Under the pieces are notes generated by a model. That model was not told where the DNA came from, made no database searches, and saw only the letters and a program-made list of their open reading frames with translations. Of a DNA stretch of 64,000 bases, positions 1 to 10,059 are shown piece by piece. The stretch spans positions 2,604,001 to 2,668,000 of the forward strand of contig NZ_CP016379.1 of the NCBI RefSeq assembly GCF_003991135.1. Reading direction: 5' to 3'. Both the position numbers and the translations under genes were made by a program. Positions within the stretch are counted from its first letter, which is position 1; every line of letters begins with the position of its first letter. This DNA is from Anoxybacter fermentans (GTDB lineage Bacteria > Bacillota > Halanaerobiia > DY22613).

Positions 1-509
1 CCTTCAACAATAAAGATTACCTCTTTGAAACCACCAATACCAGATGCGTTAGAACTTAAAATTTCAATTTTCCAACCCTTACTTTCGGCATAACGGGTGT
101 ACATTCTAAAGAGGTCTGCAGCAAAGAGTCCAGCTTCATCTCCCCCTGCACCAGCCCGAATCTCCATAATAACATTCTTCTCATCATTGGGATCTTTAGG
201 TAATAATAAGATAGGAATCTCTTCTTCTAATTTCTCTTTTAAAGGCTCCAGTTCCTTTAACTCCATCTGAGCCAGTTCTTTTAACTCAGGGTCGCTGCTT
301 TCAGATAAAACTTTTTTTGCTTCTCTAATACCATTTATCGTATCCCGATATTGATGATACTTTTCGACTATCTCACTCAAGGATGCATGTTCCCGGGCAA
401 TCTTTTGATATTCTTTTGGATTTTTATGAATAGATGGATCTGCCATTCGCTGACCAAGTTCATTATACTTTTCTTCAATCTGTTTCAACTTCTCCATTAA
501 ATTTTCCAT
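1..509 (-). CDS. prfA: Peptide chain release factor 1, N-terminal part (runs off the window)
   Basis: The reading frame opens with ATG at 509, nine bases after a GGAGG at 519-523, and is still open at base 1. About 169 residues are visible. They begin [20 protein letters not shown] and include the conserved stretch ending in [10 protein letters not shown], typical of class I release factors before the GGQ domain. The GGQ and anticodon-like PxT motifs lie outside the window, so RF1 rather than RF2 is inferred from the N-terminus and from the Firmicute gene order tdk-DUF1385-prfA. RF1 recognises UAG and UAA on the ribosome. It lies 39 bases after the DUF1385 gene on the same strand and is probably cotranscribed. 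Confidence 0.9.
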   Translation of the reverse strand, partial: MENLMEKLKQIEEKYNELGQRMADPSIHKNPKEYQKIAREHASLSEIVEKYHQYRDTINGIREAKKVLSESSDPELKELAQMELKELEPLKEKLEEEIPILLLPKDPNDEKNVIMEIRAGAGGDEAGLFAADLFRMYTRYAESKGWKIEILSSNASGIGGFKEVIFIVE

Positions 510-548
510 AAAATACAACCTCCTTAATAAGGTTAAATAACAACAAAA

Positions 549-1424
549 TCAAGATTCTTCTTCCAAAACGGCTTTTAAAGAGGCAATGGCTACTTCAATT
601 TGATCATCAGAAGGAGTACGGGTGGTCAATTTTTGTAACCATATTCCTGGTTGGGCAATAACATAAATTATTGGATTGACCTTTTCTCCCCCTGCCTTTT
701 TAATCACTTCATATGCAGTACCAGCAATCACTGGCAATAAGGCCAGATGGATCAAAATACGCTTTAAAAATGCCGGACGACCGAAGAATGAAAAAAAGAT
801 GATACTAATTATAATTACAACAAAAATGAAATTGGTTCCACACCGCGGATGAAGTGGACTATATTTGCGAGCATTCTCTATGGTAAGTTCTTCACCCTTT
901 TCGTAGGCATGGATTGTTACATGCTCTGCACCGTGGTATTCAAAAATCCGTCGGATATCTTTCATAAGAGAAATAACAAGAATATATCCAATAAAAGCAG
1001 AAGCCTTAACAATACCTTCAATAAGATTCAAAACCAGGTTACTGGCAACATAGCCCTGTATTAGCTTGACAACCCAGGCAGGTAAAGCAATAAAAAGCAG
1101 TACTGCCATCCCAAAAGCCAAAAGAATTGAAAAAAACATCTCCAGAAAGGACAGCTCTTCTGCTTCTTCTTCATCATCCAAAGCCTGATTAGCAGAAAAA
1201 GTAATGGCTTTCATCCCGATAATTAAAGTTTCAATAAGTGCCACAACTCCGCGAAAAAAGGGCCATTTTAAAAACGATAGCTTTTGAGTTATGGAATTTA
1301 GCTTTTCTTTTTTTACTATAATTTCGCCATCAGGACGACGAACTGCTATTGCCAGCCATTCTTTTCCCCTCATCATTACACCTTCAATAACAGCCTGGCC
1401 ACCATATTGAGATTTTTTAGCCAT
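549..1424 (-). CDS. DUF1385 family membrane protein
   Basis: About 291 residues from the ATG at 1424, preceded by GGGGG about seven bases upstream; a longer frame to 1478 exists but has no such site. The N-terminus [20 protein letters not shown] is the DUF1385 signature. Hydrophobic segments follow at roughly 90-130, 135-165 and 200-230, with HGAEH and HPRCGTNF motifs between them. The family is common in Firmicutes next to prfA and its biochemical role is not established. The start overlaps the last 8 bases of tdk, so translation is probably coupled. Confidence 0.85.
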   Translation of the reverse strand: MAKKSQYGGQAVIEGVMMRGKEWLAIAVRRPDGEIIVKKEKLNSITQKLSFLKWPFFRGVVALIETLIIGMKAITFSANQALDDEEEAEELSFLEMFFSILLAFGMAVLLFIALPAWVVKLIQGYVASNLVLNLIEGIVKASAFIGYILVISLMKDIRRIFEYHGAEHVTIHAYEKGEELTIENARKYSPLHPRCGTNFIFVVIIISIIFFSFFGRPAFLKRILIHLALLPVIAGTAYEVIKKAGGEKVNPIIYVIAQPGIWLQKLTTRTPSDDQIEVAIASLKAVLEEES

Positions 1425-2013
1425 TCTCTTTCCCCCCTTTTCCGGGAACTTCATGGCACTTACGGCATCTAGCCTCATAGACTTCCTGAGCTCCTACTAA
1501 AATTACCGGATCATCATACTGAGCGGGTTTCCCATCAATCAAACGCTGGGTTCGACTAGCAGGATTGCCACATTTAACACAGATAGCATGAAGTTTATCC
1601 ACATATTCCGCCAAAGCCATTAATTGAGGCATCGGACCAAAGGGTTTGCCTCTAAAATCCCGATCCAGACCTGCCACAATCACTCGAAGGCCGCGGTCAG
1701 CCAATTCCTCACAGACACCGATAATCTGCTGATCAAAGAATTGAATCTCATCAATAGCAATCACATCTGTCTTAGGATTCAGCCGCTTTAAGATTTCATC
1801 CGGATGATCTATAGGAATGGCTTCTACCTGATCACCATTATGGGAAACCACATTGGTTTTGTGATATCTATCATCTATTATAGGTTTAAAAACCTGTATC
1901 TTTTGTTTAGCAATTTTGGCCCGACGAACCCGACGGATCAATTCCTCACTTTTGCCGCAATACATGGGCCCAGTTATAACTTCAATCCAACCTGTATTCT
2001 GTATCTTATACAA
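1417..2013 (-). CDS. tdk: Thymidine kinase (TK1-like)
   Basis: Phosphorylates thymidine to dTMP in the salvage pathway. The P-loop GPMYCGKS lies near the N-terminus, DEIQFF is the Walker B region, and a zinc ribbon is formed by CVKC and CRKC in the C-terminal half. Length of about 198 residues is normal for the type II (TK1) class. A GTG at 2022 is in frame, but the AGAGGTG ribosome site overlaps it; the TTG at 2013, six bases downstream of that site, is the better start. The gene overlaps the DUF1385 gene by 8 bases. Confidence 0.93.
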   Translation of the reverse strand: MYKIQNTGWIEVITGPMYCGKSEELIRRVRRAKIAKQKIQVFKPIIDDRYHKTNVVSHNGDQVEAIPIDHPDEILKRLNPKTDVIAIDEIQFFDQQIIGVCEELADRGLRVIVAGLDRDFRGKPFGPMPQLMALAEYVDKLHAICVKCGNPASRTQRLIDGKPAQYDDPVILVGAQEVYEARCRKCHEVPGKGGKENG

Positions 2014-2187
2014 TATTGTCACCTCTTTTGACCATTTTTATGTTTTACGAACATATAACAGTAACATAATAATTTTCGCTATGGATTTGAAATTTCCTGC
2101 TCAATAAATAAGGAAAACTCCATAAACACTTTCGCCACAAAAAATTATTTTCAACCAATTTCTATTGAATACTAAAATACAAAGAAA

Positions 2188-2207
2188 TCTACCTCAAATG
2201 AGGTAGA
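2188..2207 (-). terminator. Hairpin downstream of chemoreceptor gene
   Basis: An 8-bp perfect stem (TCTACCTC / GAGGTAGA) with a 4-base loop starts 11 bases after the chemoreceptor stop codon and is followed on the minus strand by a short T-rich stretch. It is a plausible intrinsic terminator with a weak U-tract. Confidence 0.5.
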
Positions 2208-2217
2208 CGTTTGTACT

Positions 2218-4242
2218 TTAAATTTTAAATTTGGCCACCATTTCCTGTAAATCTTTTGCCAAACGTGCTAATTTATCAGTCGATTGAGAAATTTGTTCTA
2301 AGGCTGCTGTCTGTTCTTCTGTAGCCGCAGAGGTCTCCTCTGTACTTGCCGCTGTTTCTTCAACACTGGCACTAATATTTTCAATCATCTTTACCATTAG
2401 ATCTACAGTTTGGGAAATCTTTTCGTTCTCTTCAACAATCTCATTCACCCTGATGGTTATTTCTTTAAGCATCTCATGAATTTCATTGAAAAATTTATTT
2501 GTATTATCAACTGCAATTTCCTGAGCTTTTACCGCTCTTTCAGCATTACCCATTTCTGATACAGCAGCTTCAATATTTTCTTTTATATGATTAATAATCT
2601 CTTCAACTTGAGTCGTAGCTCTACCTGTCTCTTCAGCCAGGCTCCTGACTTCATCAGCAACAACAGAAAATCCGCGACCATATTCACCTGCTCTGGCTGC
2701 TTCTATAGCTGCATTTAATGCCAATAAATTAGTTTGGTTCGAGATGGCCTGAATAGTACTCACTATTTTGACAATATTTTCTGTTTGTCTTGCTAGTGAT
2801 TGAATAATTTCCCCTACTTTTATTACTGAAGTTTTATTTTCATTCATTTTTGCAAGCTGCTCTTTAACCACATTCACTCCCTCGTTACTAAATCTTTCTA
2901 CTTTTGTGATTGATTCTAAAGTTTCTTTGGTATTATTCATTATTACTTTAAGAGAATCAGCCATTTTTTGTATCGAATCAGCCCCGCGTTGGGTATCTTC
3001 TGCTTGAGAGGAAGCCATGATAGCCAGACCTTCAATAGTATTAGCAATCTGTTGAGCTGTTTCCAAACTTTCTGCTGTAATAGTTGCCAGTTCCTGACTA
3101 CTGGAAGAAACTTGAGTGGAAGTATTAATAATTTTATCTATTATTTTCCGCAAATTTAGAGCCATATTATTAAAGTTTTTGGCCAGTATTCCAATCTCAT
3201 CGTTAGAATTTATATCTATTTCGTTCGTCAAATCTCCCATAGCAATTTTCGTAGTCCCTTTAGCCAGTATATCTATTGGTTTACCAACAAAAACCATAAT
3301 TACTATGTACATTATAACTATAGTAATAGCTAAACAGATTAAACTTATAATTCCAAAAAATTCTAGAAGTTCTCTGGCTGGACGAAGAGCAGCATCCAAA
3401 TCACCGCTCACTACAAAATATTCATCTCCAGATCTTTTAAATGCAACCATCTGTCGAACCCCATCAAAAGTAGTATGCACAAACAATCCTTCATCTTTAC
3501 CAACTATTTTATTAAAAAGTCCCATGTCTTTAAGATTTGCCCCTATAAAATTTTCATTTTTATGATATTTAATATTCCCCTCTTTATCAACAACCCACGG
3601 TTCAAATAAACCAAGCGAGGTTCTTTTAATAATATTTTCCAGTTTATTTCTTTCATAAACTTTAGCCAAAACTTCCGGTCTAATTCCTACTTGAACAATA
3701 CCCGGTTTATCCAATCGGCCTACGCCTATATATTGAAAAAGTACTCCATCTGCACCCCGGGGCTGAGGTTCTTGAGCCAGTTCAAAATTTGGATCATAGA
3801 TTCCCTCTAAAAAAACTTTTGACTGTTCAGAAGAATGAAAATCAAACCCAAAAAACTCAGGATGAGTTCCACTAACTAAAATACCATTTTCATCTACAAT
3901 GTGTATTTCATCAATAACACCAAGATCTTTTTGCAATTTTTTCAAAGCCTCCGAATTCAAAAATTCCGGATTTCTTTGAATCAATATAGCAATCATTCTA
4001 GCCAGGGCTATAGCATTATCATTATTCAACTGATAAACAGCTTCTTCACTAAGTTTTGCTTCTTTACTTAACTCGTTCACCTTGCGTACACCAGCTCTTG
4101 CTGCTTCTTCCATCTCTTTATACAACTGCCTAACATCATGTTTATAAAGTACTACCCCCAATATTAAAAATAAAATTACTAACACTAAAACTGTAGGAAC
4201 TGTAATCTTGGCTCTTAATGAATTTTTTAAGAACTTAAGCAC
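2218..4242 (-). CDS. Methyl-accepting chemotaxis protein (dCache-type sensor)
   Basis: Membrane chemoreceptor of about 674 residues. Transmembrane segments are visible at about 15-34 and 295-317 and bracket an extracytoplasmic region of about 260 residues that looks like a double-Cache sensor ([19 protein letters not shown] and [13 protein letters not shown] are PAS/Cache-like strands). A HAMP region follows ([20 protein letters not shown]), then a long signalling domain with the conserved hairpin tip ([19 protein letters not shown]). The ligand cannot be told from sequence. The TTG at 4245 is one base after the ribosome site, so the GTG at 4242, eight bases from GAGG, is preferred. It appears to be transcribed alone. 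Confidence 0.9.
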   Translation of the reverse strand: MLKFLKNSLRAKITVPTVLVLVILFLILGVVLYKHDVRQLYKEMEEAARAGVRKVNELSKEAKLSEEAVYQLNNDNAIALARMIAILIQRNPEFLNSEALKKLQKDLGVIDEIHIVDENGILVSGTHPEFFGFDFHSSEQSKVFLEGIYDPNFELAQEPQPRGADGVLFQYIGVGRLDKPGIVQVGIRPEVLAKVYERNKLENIIKRTSLGLFEPWVVDKEGNIKYHKNENFIGANLKDMGLFNKIVGKDEGLFVHTTFDGVRQMVAFKRSGDEYFVVSGDLDAALRPARELLEFFGIISLICLAITIVIMYIVIMVFVGKPIDILAKGTTKIAMGDLTNEIDINSNDEIGILAKNFNNMALNLRKIIDKIINTSTQVSSSSQELATITAESLETAQQIANTIEGLAIMASSQAEDTQRGADSIQKMADSLKVIMNNTKETLESITKVERFSNEGVNVVKEQLAKMNENKTSVIKVGEIIQSLARQTENIVKIVSTIQAISNQTNLLALNAAIEAARAGEYGRGFSVVADEVRSLAEETGRATTQVEEIINHIKENIEAAVSEMGNAERAVKAQEIAVDNTNKFFNEIHEMLKEITIRVNEIVEENEKISQTVDLMVKMIENISASVEETAASTEETSAATEEQTAALEQISQSTDKLARLAKDLQEMVAKFKI

Positions 4243-4503
4243 CAAACCACCCTCTTTCTTTTTTATCGAATAATATCTACTAAAGCTTAATTTATTAACT
4301 GTAGGTTACAAAATTGATAAAAAGTCAAGATATCTCCTCCTCCCCTTTCATTTATAAAGAACTTCCATTGAAATTCCAGCTATGATAATCTTAACAACAT
4401 ATTACTTTAATTTAAATATTCTATATTTATTCGTAAAACCCTCCTTGACTCTTTCAGTTATAACAAAAGTTTTGTTAAACATTTACTTATACATAAATTA
4501 AAA

Positions 4504-4531
4504 AAGGCTCCTAACACCTGTCAGAAGCCTT
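4504..4531 (-). terminator. Second intrinsic terminator behind rpmE
   Basis: A 28-base element pairs end to end on the minus strand as 13 pairs (some G-U) around a two-base centre, so in practice about 12 pairs with a 4-base loop, followed by TTTTTTAATTT. It lies just after a first terminator in the same orientation. Confidence 0.75.
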
Positions 4532-4540
4532 CTAAACATA

Positions 4541-4573
4541 AAAAATAAAAAACAGGGCGTTTTTACCCTGTTT
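4541..4573 (-). terminator. Intrinsic terminator of rpmE
   Basis: Stem AACAGGG / CCCTGTT (4551-4557 with 4566-4572) and an 8-base loop. The minus strand continues as TTTTTTATTTTTTATG. It lies 14 bases after the rpmE stop codon. Confidence 0.8.
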
Positions 4574-4586
4574 GAGATTCTAATAT

Positions 4587-4793
4587 TTATGCATCAAAAC
4601 CGTATTTTTTATTAAATCTTTCAATTCGACCGCCTCGAGCAGCACGTTTAGTAGCCTGGCCGGTATAGAAAGGATGGCAATTTGAGCAAACCTCAACTCT
4701 GAGTCCCTCTTTTACAGTAGTAAGCTCATACTCTGCTCCACATGCGCAAACAACCTTAGTTTTTTTCAATTCAGGATGAATTCCTTTTTTCAT
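4587..4793 (-). CDS. rpmE: 50S ribosomal protein bL31 (zinc-binding form)
   Basis: 68 residues, the standard length for bL31. It has the zinc-binding cysteine set CAC near residue 16 and CSNC near residue 37, so this is the zinc-containing C+ paralogue rather than the zinc-free stress form. The C-terminus HPFYTGQ and [11 protein letters not shown] are characteristic. It has its own promoter (4894-4922) and two tandem terminators, which isolate it from both neighbours. No zinc-responsive operator is evident. Confidence 0.96.
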   Translation of the reverse strand: MKKGIHPELKKTKVVCACGAEYELTTVKEGLRVEVCSNCHPFYTGQATKRAARGGRIERFNKKYGFDA

Positions 4794-4893
4794 TCTATTT
4801 CACCTCTTTCTTCCGAAACTAAATTTATTTTAACATGTATGAATGTTGAGCTCAAACTCTAAATAAGACGTCTTTAAACACAATCCAGACATT

Positions 4894-4922
4894 ATTATAC
4901 CTCATCTTCTATTAAGAATCAA
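4894..4922 (-). promoter_or_regulatory. Sigma-A type promoter for rpmE
   Basis: On the minus strand, TTGATT (4922-4917), a 17-base spacer and TATAAT (4899-4894) sit about 100 bases upstream of the rpmE start codon. Confidence 0.7.
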
Positions 4923-4955
4923 GTCCATTTTAACCTTTATCTTCTATAAAAGATC

Positions 4956-6074
4956 TTATTTTTTGAGATATTTCAACGGATTTACTGCCTTACCATTAAT
5001 CCTGATCTCAAAATGGAGATGAGGCGCTGTAGAGAAGCCGGTATTACCGGAAAGGGCAATCACCTGACCTTGATAAACAAAATCGTTTTTCTTAACAAGT
5101 AGTTTACTATTATGTCCATAGCGGGTAACTGTTTTATCATCATGTTTAATGTAAACTGCTAACCCATAGCCTGATGCTTCCCCGCTATAAATCACCTTTC
5201 CTGATTTAGCAGCTTTTATCGGAGTACCGGTTGGAACTGCCAGGTCAATTCCATAATGAAATTTGCCCCAGCGCATTCCAAAAGGTGAGGAAATTGGTGC
5301 ACGTACTGGCCAGATAAAACCTGTAGAAAATCCACCTCGAAACTCCAATTTTACTGGACTGGCACCAGGAATAATCAGAGTATCGCCAATACTTAATCTG
5401 GCAGATTTAAGGTTATTATACTCCATAATTTTTTTTACCTCAACCCCATAGAGTCTGCTTATATCACTCAAAGTCTCATAGGGGCTAACTTTATGAATCA
5501 CACCCTTACAATTCAAAATCTTTAACTCCTGTCCAGCTTTAAGCCGTTTAATATTTTCAATATGTTGATTAGCTCCAATGATCGTATCTATATCAATACC
5601 ATACATACGTGAAATATCCCAGAGAGTTTCTCCCGGCTGAACAATATGAATCGAAACCTTCTTACCAGCCGCCTTAAGTAAAGTATTTTCCCTTGGAGAT
5701 TTAACATCGACCAAAAGATTTTCCGGACGGATAGTTGGTTTGGGAAAGTCTACACTATTTAGAATAACAGAAGACTCTTCTACCACCTTAAATATATTTT
5801 TCATAAAAAGTTCTATCGATTCACTGCCTCCATTTAATAAATCATTCCTGTTCCAATCCTGTTCAGCTGTAAATATTGCAGTTTGATTTGCTTTCCAGAT
5901 CTCCTGTTTTTCTAAAAGCGGGTTTGTAAGAATATCCTCAGTTAAATGAATTTGTATCTCTTCAGGTTTTATCACAGACTCCGAATCAGATCTGGCAATG
6001 GTAAAACCAAGAATCAGAAACAGAATTAAAACTCCAATAACCACCCATCTTTTCAACACAAAAGGTATTACCAT
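4956..6074 (-). CDS. LysM / M23-family cell-wall endopeptidase
   Basis: 372 residues. An N-terminal membrane anchor or signal (WVVIGVLILFLILGFTIA, about 9-26) is followed by a linker, two LysM domains (about 141-187 and 190-236, each with a VxPxETLxDISRxYG pattern) and a C-terminal M23 metallopeptidase domain (about 265-370). The zinc site is visible as HYGIDLAVPTG and the terminal HLHFEIRI. The protein should bind peptidoglycan outside the membrane and cleave peptide cross-links, or act as an EnvC/NlpD-like activator if inactive; the zinc ligands look intact. GGAGTGACCCGGG precedes the start, 20 bases after the rho stop, so it is probably cotranscribed with rho. Confidence 0.88.
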   Translation of the reverse strand: MVIPFVLKRWVVIGVLILFLILGFTIARSDSESVIKPEEIQIHLTEDILTNPLLEKQEIWKANQTAIFTAEQDWNRNDLLNGGSESIELFMKNIFKVVEESSVILNSVDFPKPTIRPENLLVDVKSPRENTLLKAAGKKVSIHIVQPGETLWDISRMYGIDIDTIIGANQHIENIKRLKAGQELKILNCKGVIHKVSPYETLSDISRLYGVEVKKIMEYNNLKSARLSIGDTLIIPGASPVKLEFRGGFSTGFIWPVRAPISSPFGMRWGKFHYGIDLAVPTGTPIKAAKSGKVIYSGEASGYGLAVYIKHDDKTVTRYGHNSKLLVKKNDFVYQGQVIALSGNTGFSTAPHLHFEIRINGKAVNPLKYLKK

Positions 6075-6094
6075 CCCGGGTCACTCCAATTATT

Positions 6095-7348
6095 TTAGAA
6101 AATTTTCTCCAGTGCAGCCAGAAGCTCTTTATTATTAGCAGTATTTTTAATCTGCTGAATAAATGTTTCAATTACCCTGGCAGGATCTAAATTGCTAATT
6201 CCTTTTCTAAATTTCCACATTATCCTCAATTCTTCCTCTGTTAGAAGCAATTCTTCTTTTCGGGTTCCTGAACGCTGAATATTCACAGCCGGGAAAAGCC
6301 TCTGTTCTGCCAGACGGCGATCTAAATGTAATTCCATATTACCTGTTCCCTTAAACTCTTCATAAATTACATCATCCATCCTGCTTCCCGTCTCCACTAA
6401 AGCTGTAGCAATAACCGTTAAACTCCCACCTTCTTCAATATTCCGGGCCGCACCGAAGAAACGTTTGGGATAATGCATAGCCGACGGATCAAGACCTCCA
6501 GAGAGAGTTCGACCGCTAGATGGAATGGTCAGATTGTAGGCCCGTGCCAGCCTTGTAATACTATCCAATAAAATTACCACATCATATTTATGCTCAACCA
6601 GGCGTTTTGCCTTCTCCAATACCAGTTCAGCTACTTTAATATGATTTTCAGGCGGTTCATCAAAAGTTGAAGAAATTACCTCTGCATTGACAGAACGAAC
6701 CATATCTGTGACTTCTTCAGGTCGCTCATCGATTAATAGAACCATTAATTTCACTTCTGGATGGTTACGGCTAATACTATTAGCAATTTTTTTGAGTAAA
6801 ACAGTCTTACCAGCTTTGGGTGGGGCTACAATCAACCCCCTCTGCCCTTTACCTATGGGAGATACCAGATCAATCAAACGGGTAGATACTTCATGAGGAT
6901 AGGTCTCTAAACGAAGACGTTCCTGGGGGTAAAGTGGGGTCAAATCTTCAAAATGAGAACGTTCACGAGCCAGTTCAGGGTCCTGATAATTAACAGCTTC
7001 AACACGTAATAGAGCCAGATATTTCTCATTCTCCTTTGGACGTCTGACCTGCCCCGAAACCACATCGCCATCTCGCAAACCAAAACGCTTAATCTGGGAA
7101 GCTGATATGTATATATCATCAGGAGTAGGTAAATACTTGGACGGTCGCAAAAAACCATACCCCTCAGGTTGGATGATCTCTAAAACTCCCTCTGCAAAGA
7201 TCAAACCACCCTTTTCAGTCTCTGCCTTTAAAATCTCAAAGATCAGTTCTTTTTTCTTTAGTCGGGTATATCCGGAAATCTGCAGGTCTTTTGCTATAGA
7301 GTGAAGTACACTTATGTTTTTAGCTTCCAACTCACTAAGGTTCAACAT
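6095..7348 (-). CDS. rho: Transcription termination factor Rho
   Basis: 417 residues. It has the N-terminal Rho_N helical region, an RNA-binding cold-shock-like domain ([17 protein letters not shown], about 57-73) and the RecA-like ATPase with Walker A ([13 protein letters not shown]) and Walker B ([16 protein letters not shown]). The Q- and R-loop segments are present, and no large insertion domain is visible. Rho is a hexameric RNA translocase that ends transcription. The start has GGAGG nine bases upstream, and a good promoter lies at 7397-7426. Confidence 0.97.
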   Translation of the reverse strand: MLNLSELEAKNISVLHSIAKDLQISGYTRLKKKELIFEILKAETEKGGLIFAEGVLEIIQPEGYGFLRPSKYLPTPDDIYISASQIKRFGLRDGDVVSGQVRRPKENEKYLALLRVEAVNYQDPELARERSHFEDLTPLYPQERLRLETYPHEVSTRLIDLVSPIGKGQRGLIVAPPKAGKTVLLKKIANSISRNHPEVKLMVLLIDERPEEVTDMVRSVNAEVISSTFDEPPENHIKVAELVLEKAKRLVEHKYDVVILLDSITRLARAYNLTIPSSGRTLSGGLDPSAMHYPKRFFGAARNIEEGGSLTVIATALVETGSRMDDVIYEEFKGTGNMELHLDRRLAEQRLFPAVNIQRSGTRKEELLLTEEELRIMWKFRKGISNLDPARVIETFIQQIKNTANNKELLAALEKIF

Positions 7349-7396
7349 GAACAGACCTCCTGTACATTAAAATCCATATCTAATTTAACTCTTTAC

Positions 7397-7426
7397 ATTA
7401 TATCATTCCTGACAAGGCAACGTCAA
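7397..7426 (-). promoter_or_regulatory. Sigma-A type promoter for rho and the M23 gene
   Basis: On the minus strand, TTGACG (7426-7421), an 18-base spacer and TATAAT (7402-7397) lie about 50 bases upstream of the rho start codon. Confidence 0.7.
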
Positions 7427-7573
7427 TAAAGGAAAAATAAAACTTTTATTTAAATTAATTTGTCTATTTAATTTCCCTTTTTCTTTCTGCATTTCCGGTC
7501 TGGATATTTGATTTTTTCGATTTTTAAAAAAACAATTGTCTTCAGATTGAAGCAGAAAAATATTTTTCATTTT

Positions 7574-8968
7574 GGGTCTATAATTAATGTTGTGAAGAAA
7601 AAATTATAAAAAATAAAAAGGCATTTGCTGGCCCCGTTGAATTAATTAGTTGCGAACTAAAAACCAAAGAAAGGAGTCCAGCAAATGCAATATAATAATA
7701 TCATAAAATTTCTTGATTTGCCAGACATTATTGCAACTGAAATTATTTCAACGGAGGACAGATATATTTTTATCGCTGAAGCAAAGAAAAATCACATTGT
7801 GTGTCCTCAGTGTGGTAATATCACTAATAAAATCCATGATACAAAATGGCAAAATATTAGAGACATCCCCATAAGAGGTAAACTAGTAATCATTAGACTT
7901 CTAAAGAAAAGATATCGTTGTCCTTATTGTCATAAGAGGGGTATCCCTGAAAAATATGAAAGTATTGATAAATATGCCCGTAATACCAAACGCTTTGATA
8001 AATATCTTGCTAAAGAAACTGTCAGCAAGGATTATTCTAAAGTTGCTAGAGAAAACGGGTTAAGTTATACAGCTGTTAATAATGCAGTTAAAAAAGTAGT
8101 TGACCCTCTCATTAAACAACAAGTTTCAAAACTTAGTCAATTAAAAGCCATCAGTATCGATGAATTTGCAGTTTTAAAACGCCATAAATATGGAGTTAGC
8201 ATTACAGATCCAATTAATCGGGAGTTAATTGACATTTTACCTACTCGCAAAAAGGATGATTTAATTGACTACTTTAATTGTTGGGAAGATGAACAAAGAC
8301 GACAGATTCAATCGATCTCTATGGATATGTGGCGGCCGTTCAAAGCAGTAGCAGATGCAGCATTTACTCATGCAAAAATTGTTATAGATAAATTTCATCT
8401 TGTAACTTTAATGAACAGAGCCCTTGATGAAGTTAGAAAACAAGTTCAACAAACAGTAAATAATCATCAGAGAAGAAAGTTTTTTCAAAGTCGTTTATTA
8501 CTCCAAAAACGAGCTGAAGAATTGACAGATGAAGAACATGAAAAGCTCATCAAATTATTTGAACTCAGTCCAGCTCTAGAAAAGGCCTGGGAATTAAAAG
8601 AGGAATTCAGAGACCTATTGCAGCTAGATGATGTGAAAGAAGCCACCAGAGCTCTAAAAAGGTGGTATAAAGAAGTAATAAAAAGCAAGCTGATGCCTTT
8701 TTACCAGGTAAAAAAGATAATACAAAGATGGGAAGAAAAAATACTAAATTATTTTAAGAATAAGATAACCAATGGCTTTGCTGAGGGTATCAATAACAAG
8801 ATTAAATTGATCAAAAGGATTGGATATGGTGTTCCAAATGTTATGAATCTAAGGAGAAGAGTATTTAATGCAATGTTAAGTTATTAAATTTAAATGTTTA
8901 TTTCAAAATCAATTTACCAATCAATTCAACGGAGCCAACTTATCTTTCACAACATTTGACGGAGAGCC
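7574..8968 (+). mobile_element. ISL3-family insertion sequence, copy 1 (1,395 bp)
   Basis: Ends were set by comparing this copy with the second one at 28397-29791, which is the same length. Termini are GGGTCTATAATTAATG on the left and, read inward, GGCTCTCCGTCAAATG on the right; both share AATGTTGTGAA further in. The element is flanked by an 8-bp direct repeat, TTCATTTT, at 7566-7573 and 8969-8976. Eight-base duplications and GGSTCT ends fit the ISL3 family. It sits between the rho promoter and the regulator at 9427 and disrupts no recognisable gene. Confidence 0.95.
7685..8887 (+). CDS. ISL3-family DDE transposase
   Basis: 400 residues, full length. The N-terminal zinc-binding region (CPQCGNITNKIHD, then CPYCHKRG) and helix-turn-helix are followed by the DDE_Tnp_ISL3 domain: SIDEFAVLKRHKYG, SMDMWRPFKAVA and a late helix with a glutamate near NGFAEGINNKIKLIKR. 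It differs from the second copy at only three residues that I can see (N/K near 107, D/N near 222, N/T near 358). The start has AAGGAGTCC upstream. No frameshift, so it is probably active. Confidence 0.95.
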   Translation: MQYNNIIKFLDLPDIIATEIISTEDRYIFIAEAKKNHIVCPQCGNITNKIHDTKWQNIRDIPIRGKLVIIRLLKKRYRCPYCHKRGIPEKYESIDKYARNTKRFDKYLAKETVSKDYSKVARENGLSYTAVNNAVKKVVDPLIKQQVSKLSQLKAISIDEFAVLKRHKYGVSITDPINRELIDILPTRKKDDLIDYFNCWEDEQRRQIQSISMDMWRPFKAVADAAFTHAKIVIDKFHLVTLMNRALDEVRKQVQQTVNNHQRRKFFQSRLLLQKRAEELTDEEHEKLIKLFELSPALEKAWELKEEFRDLLQLDDVKEATRALKRWYKEVIKSKLMPFYQVKKIIQRWEEKILNYFKNKITNGFAEGINNKIKLIKRIGYGVPNVMNLRRRVFNAMLSY

Positions 8969-8976
8969 TTCATTTT

Positions 8977-9263
8977 TTATGAAAAATTATTTTTTGTAAT
9001 TATATATTATTTTATATATTTATTTATGGCTTATTATTTTAAATAATACATAATTTTAAAATTCATATTGTTGATAAATATTCAACTTAATACTATAGTT
9101 ATTGTATAAGTATCAAACCCAACAGGGAAGACTGTTAGAAACAGAGATTTTCAGGTTATTCTTTTAATAAAAAGGTTACTACTATAATATTATACAATAG
9201 TATTGAGTATAAGTTAATAAATTCTCTTGTATTCCTCTATAGATTCAATATCTTTTTAAAATA
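8977..9263. other. AT-rich spacer, no gene
   Basis: No coding region is seen. A loose inverted repeat pairs the area around 9095-9115 (ACTATAGTTATTGTATAAG) with 9188-9208 (TTATACAATAGTATTGAG); its role is unknown. Confidence 0.4.
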
Positions 9264-9380
9264 TGATTTTACTACAAAAAACTAATTTTTCGCTTCATAA
9301 AGAAATTTCTTCAATCTCACTAAGATAGTTAAACGAAAAATTTCAATAACGCTCAAAATTAGCTTTTTGCAGTTTAATCA
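9264..9380 (-). repeat. Nested palindromic repeat, deleted derivative (117 bp)
   Basis: It carries both termini of the family found across the window (TGATTTTACTACAAAAA at one end and TTTTTGCAGTTTAATCA at the other), but the central double-hairpin core is missing. The inner parts of the arms are still recognisable (CGCTTCATAAAGAAATTTCTT and ACGAAAAATTTC). Confidence 0.75.
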
Positions 9381-9426
9381 TTATATAATTTAAATAAACT
9401 AAATAAAAATTTAAGAGGGAACAAAA

Positions 9427-9963
9427 ATGTCTAATGAAATATATCAAAAGTTTAAGGTTTTGACCCAAAAGATAGCTGAATTTAAAGAGAAAAATAACCT
9501 TACTTATCAAAAAATTGGAGATGCTACAGGAGTAAATAAAAGTCATGTTTATAGAATTGTCAATATGGATACATTTCCATCTTTAAAGTTTGTTATTCGA
9601 CTGACAAAATATATGAAACTTCCTTTGTTTTCTCTGTTTATTCCATCTGAAGAGATGAATAGACAGGAATTTGCTAATAAAATTAATAAGCGGCTTAAAG
9701 AATTGGATTGGACACATGAAGAGTTTAGTAAAATAACAGCTATTCCGCTTCTTCGGTTAATGAATATTATGCAAAGTAATTCATCCCCTTCAATTGAGGA
9801 ACGGAAAACCATCATTAAAGTTCTGGATTTAAAAGAGGAAACCGATTATCTTGAAATTAAATTAAACCTTTTAAAAACCATCCTTTCTGATCTGGGTTTG
9901 AAGGATGAACAAATAAACAATATCATGCAATATGTTAAAGAAAATAAAGAAAATATAGATTAA
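9427..9963 (+). CDS. XRE-type helix-turn-helix regulator
   Basis: 178 residues. The N-terminal segment (about 12-65) is a Cro/C1-type HTH: LTYQKIGDATGVNKSHVYRI fits the recognition region. A second, similar helical segment follows (LDWTHEEFSKITAIPLLRLM, about 97-116), which looks like a duplicated or second HTH-like unit, and a helical C-terminus of about 50 residues ends the protein. AAGAGGGAA precedes the ATG. The gene is convergent with the CRISPR-like operon and shares a bidirectional terminator with it, so control of that operon is possible but not shown. Confidence 0.75.
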   Translation: MSNEIYQKFKVLTQKIAEFKEKNNLTYQKIGDATGVNKSHVYRIVNMDTFPSLKFVIRLTKYMKLPLFSLFIPSEEMNRQEFANKINKRLKELDWTHEEFSKITAIPLLRLMNIMQSNSSPSIEERKTIIKVLDLKEETDYLEIKLNLLKTILSDLGLKDEQINNIMQYVKENKENID

Positions 9964-9969
9964 AAAAGA

Positions 9970-9989
9970 CTCCTGATTTAATTCAGGAG
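9970..9989. terminator. Bidirectional terminator between regulator and RAMP operon
   Basis: Stem CTCCTGA / TCAGGAG with a 6-base loop. It is followed by CTTTTC on the plus strand and by TCTTTTTTA on the minus strand, so it could serve both convergent units. Confidence 0.7.
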
Positions 9990-10059
9990 CTTTTCATGCT
10001 ATAATAGTTTTTAAATTTCTCAAGTCATCTTCCAGATTAAAAGAAGGTATTTCCAATAA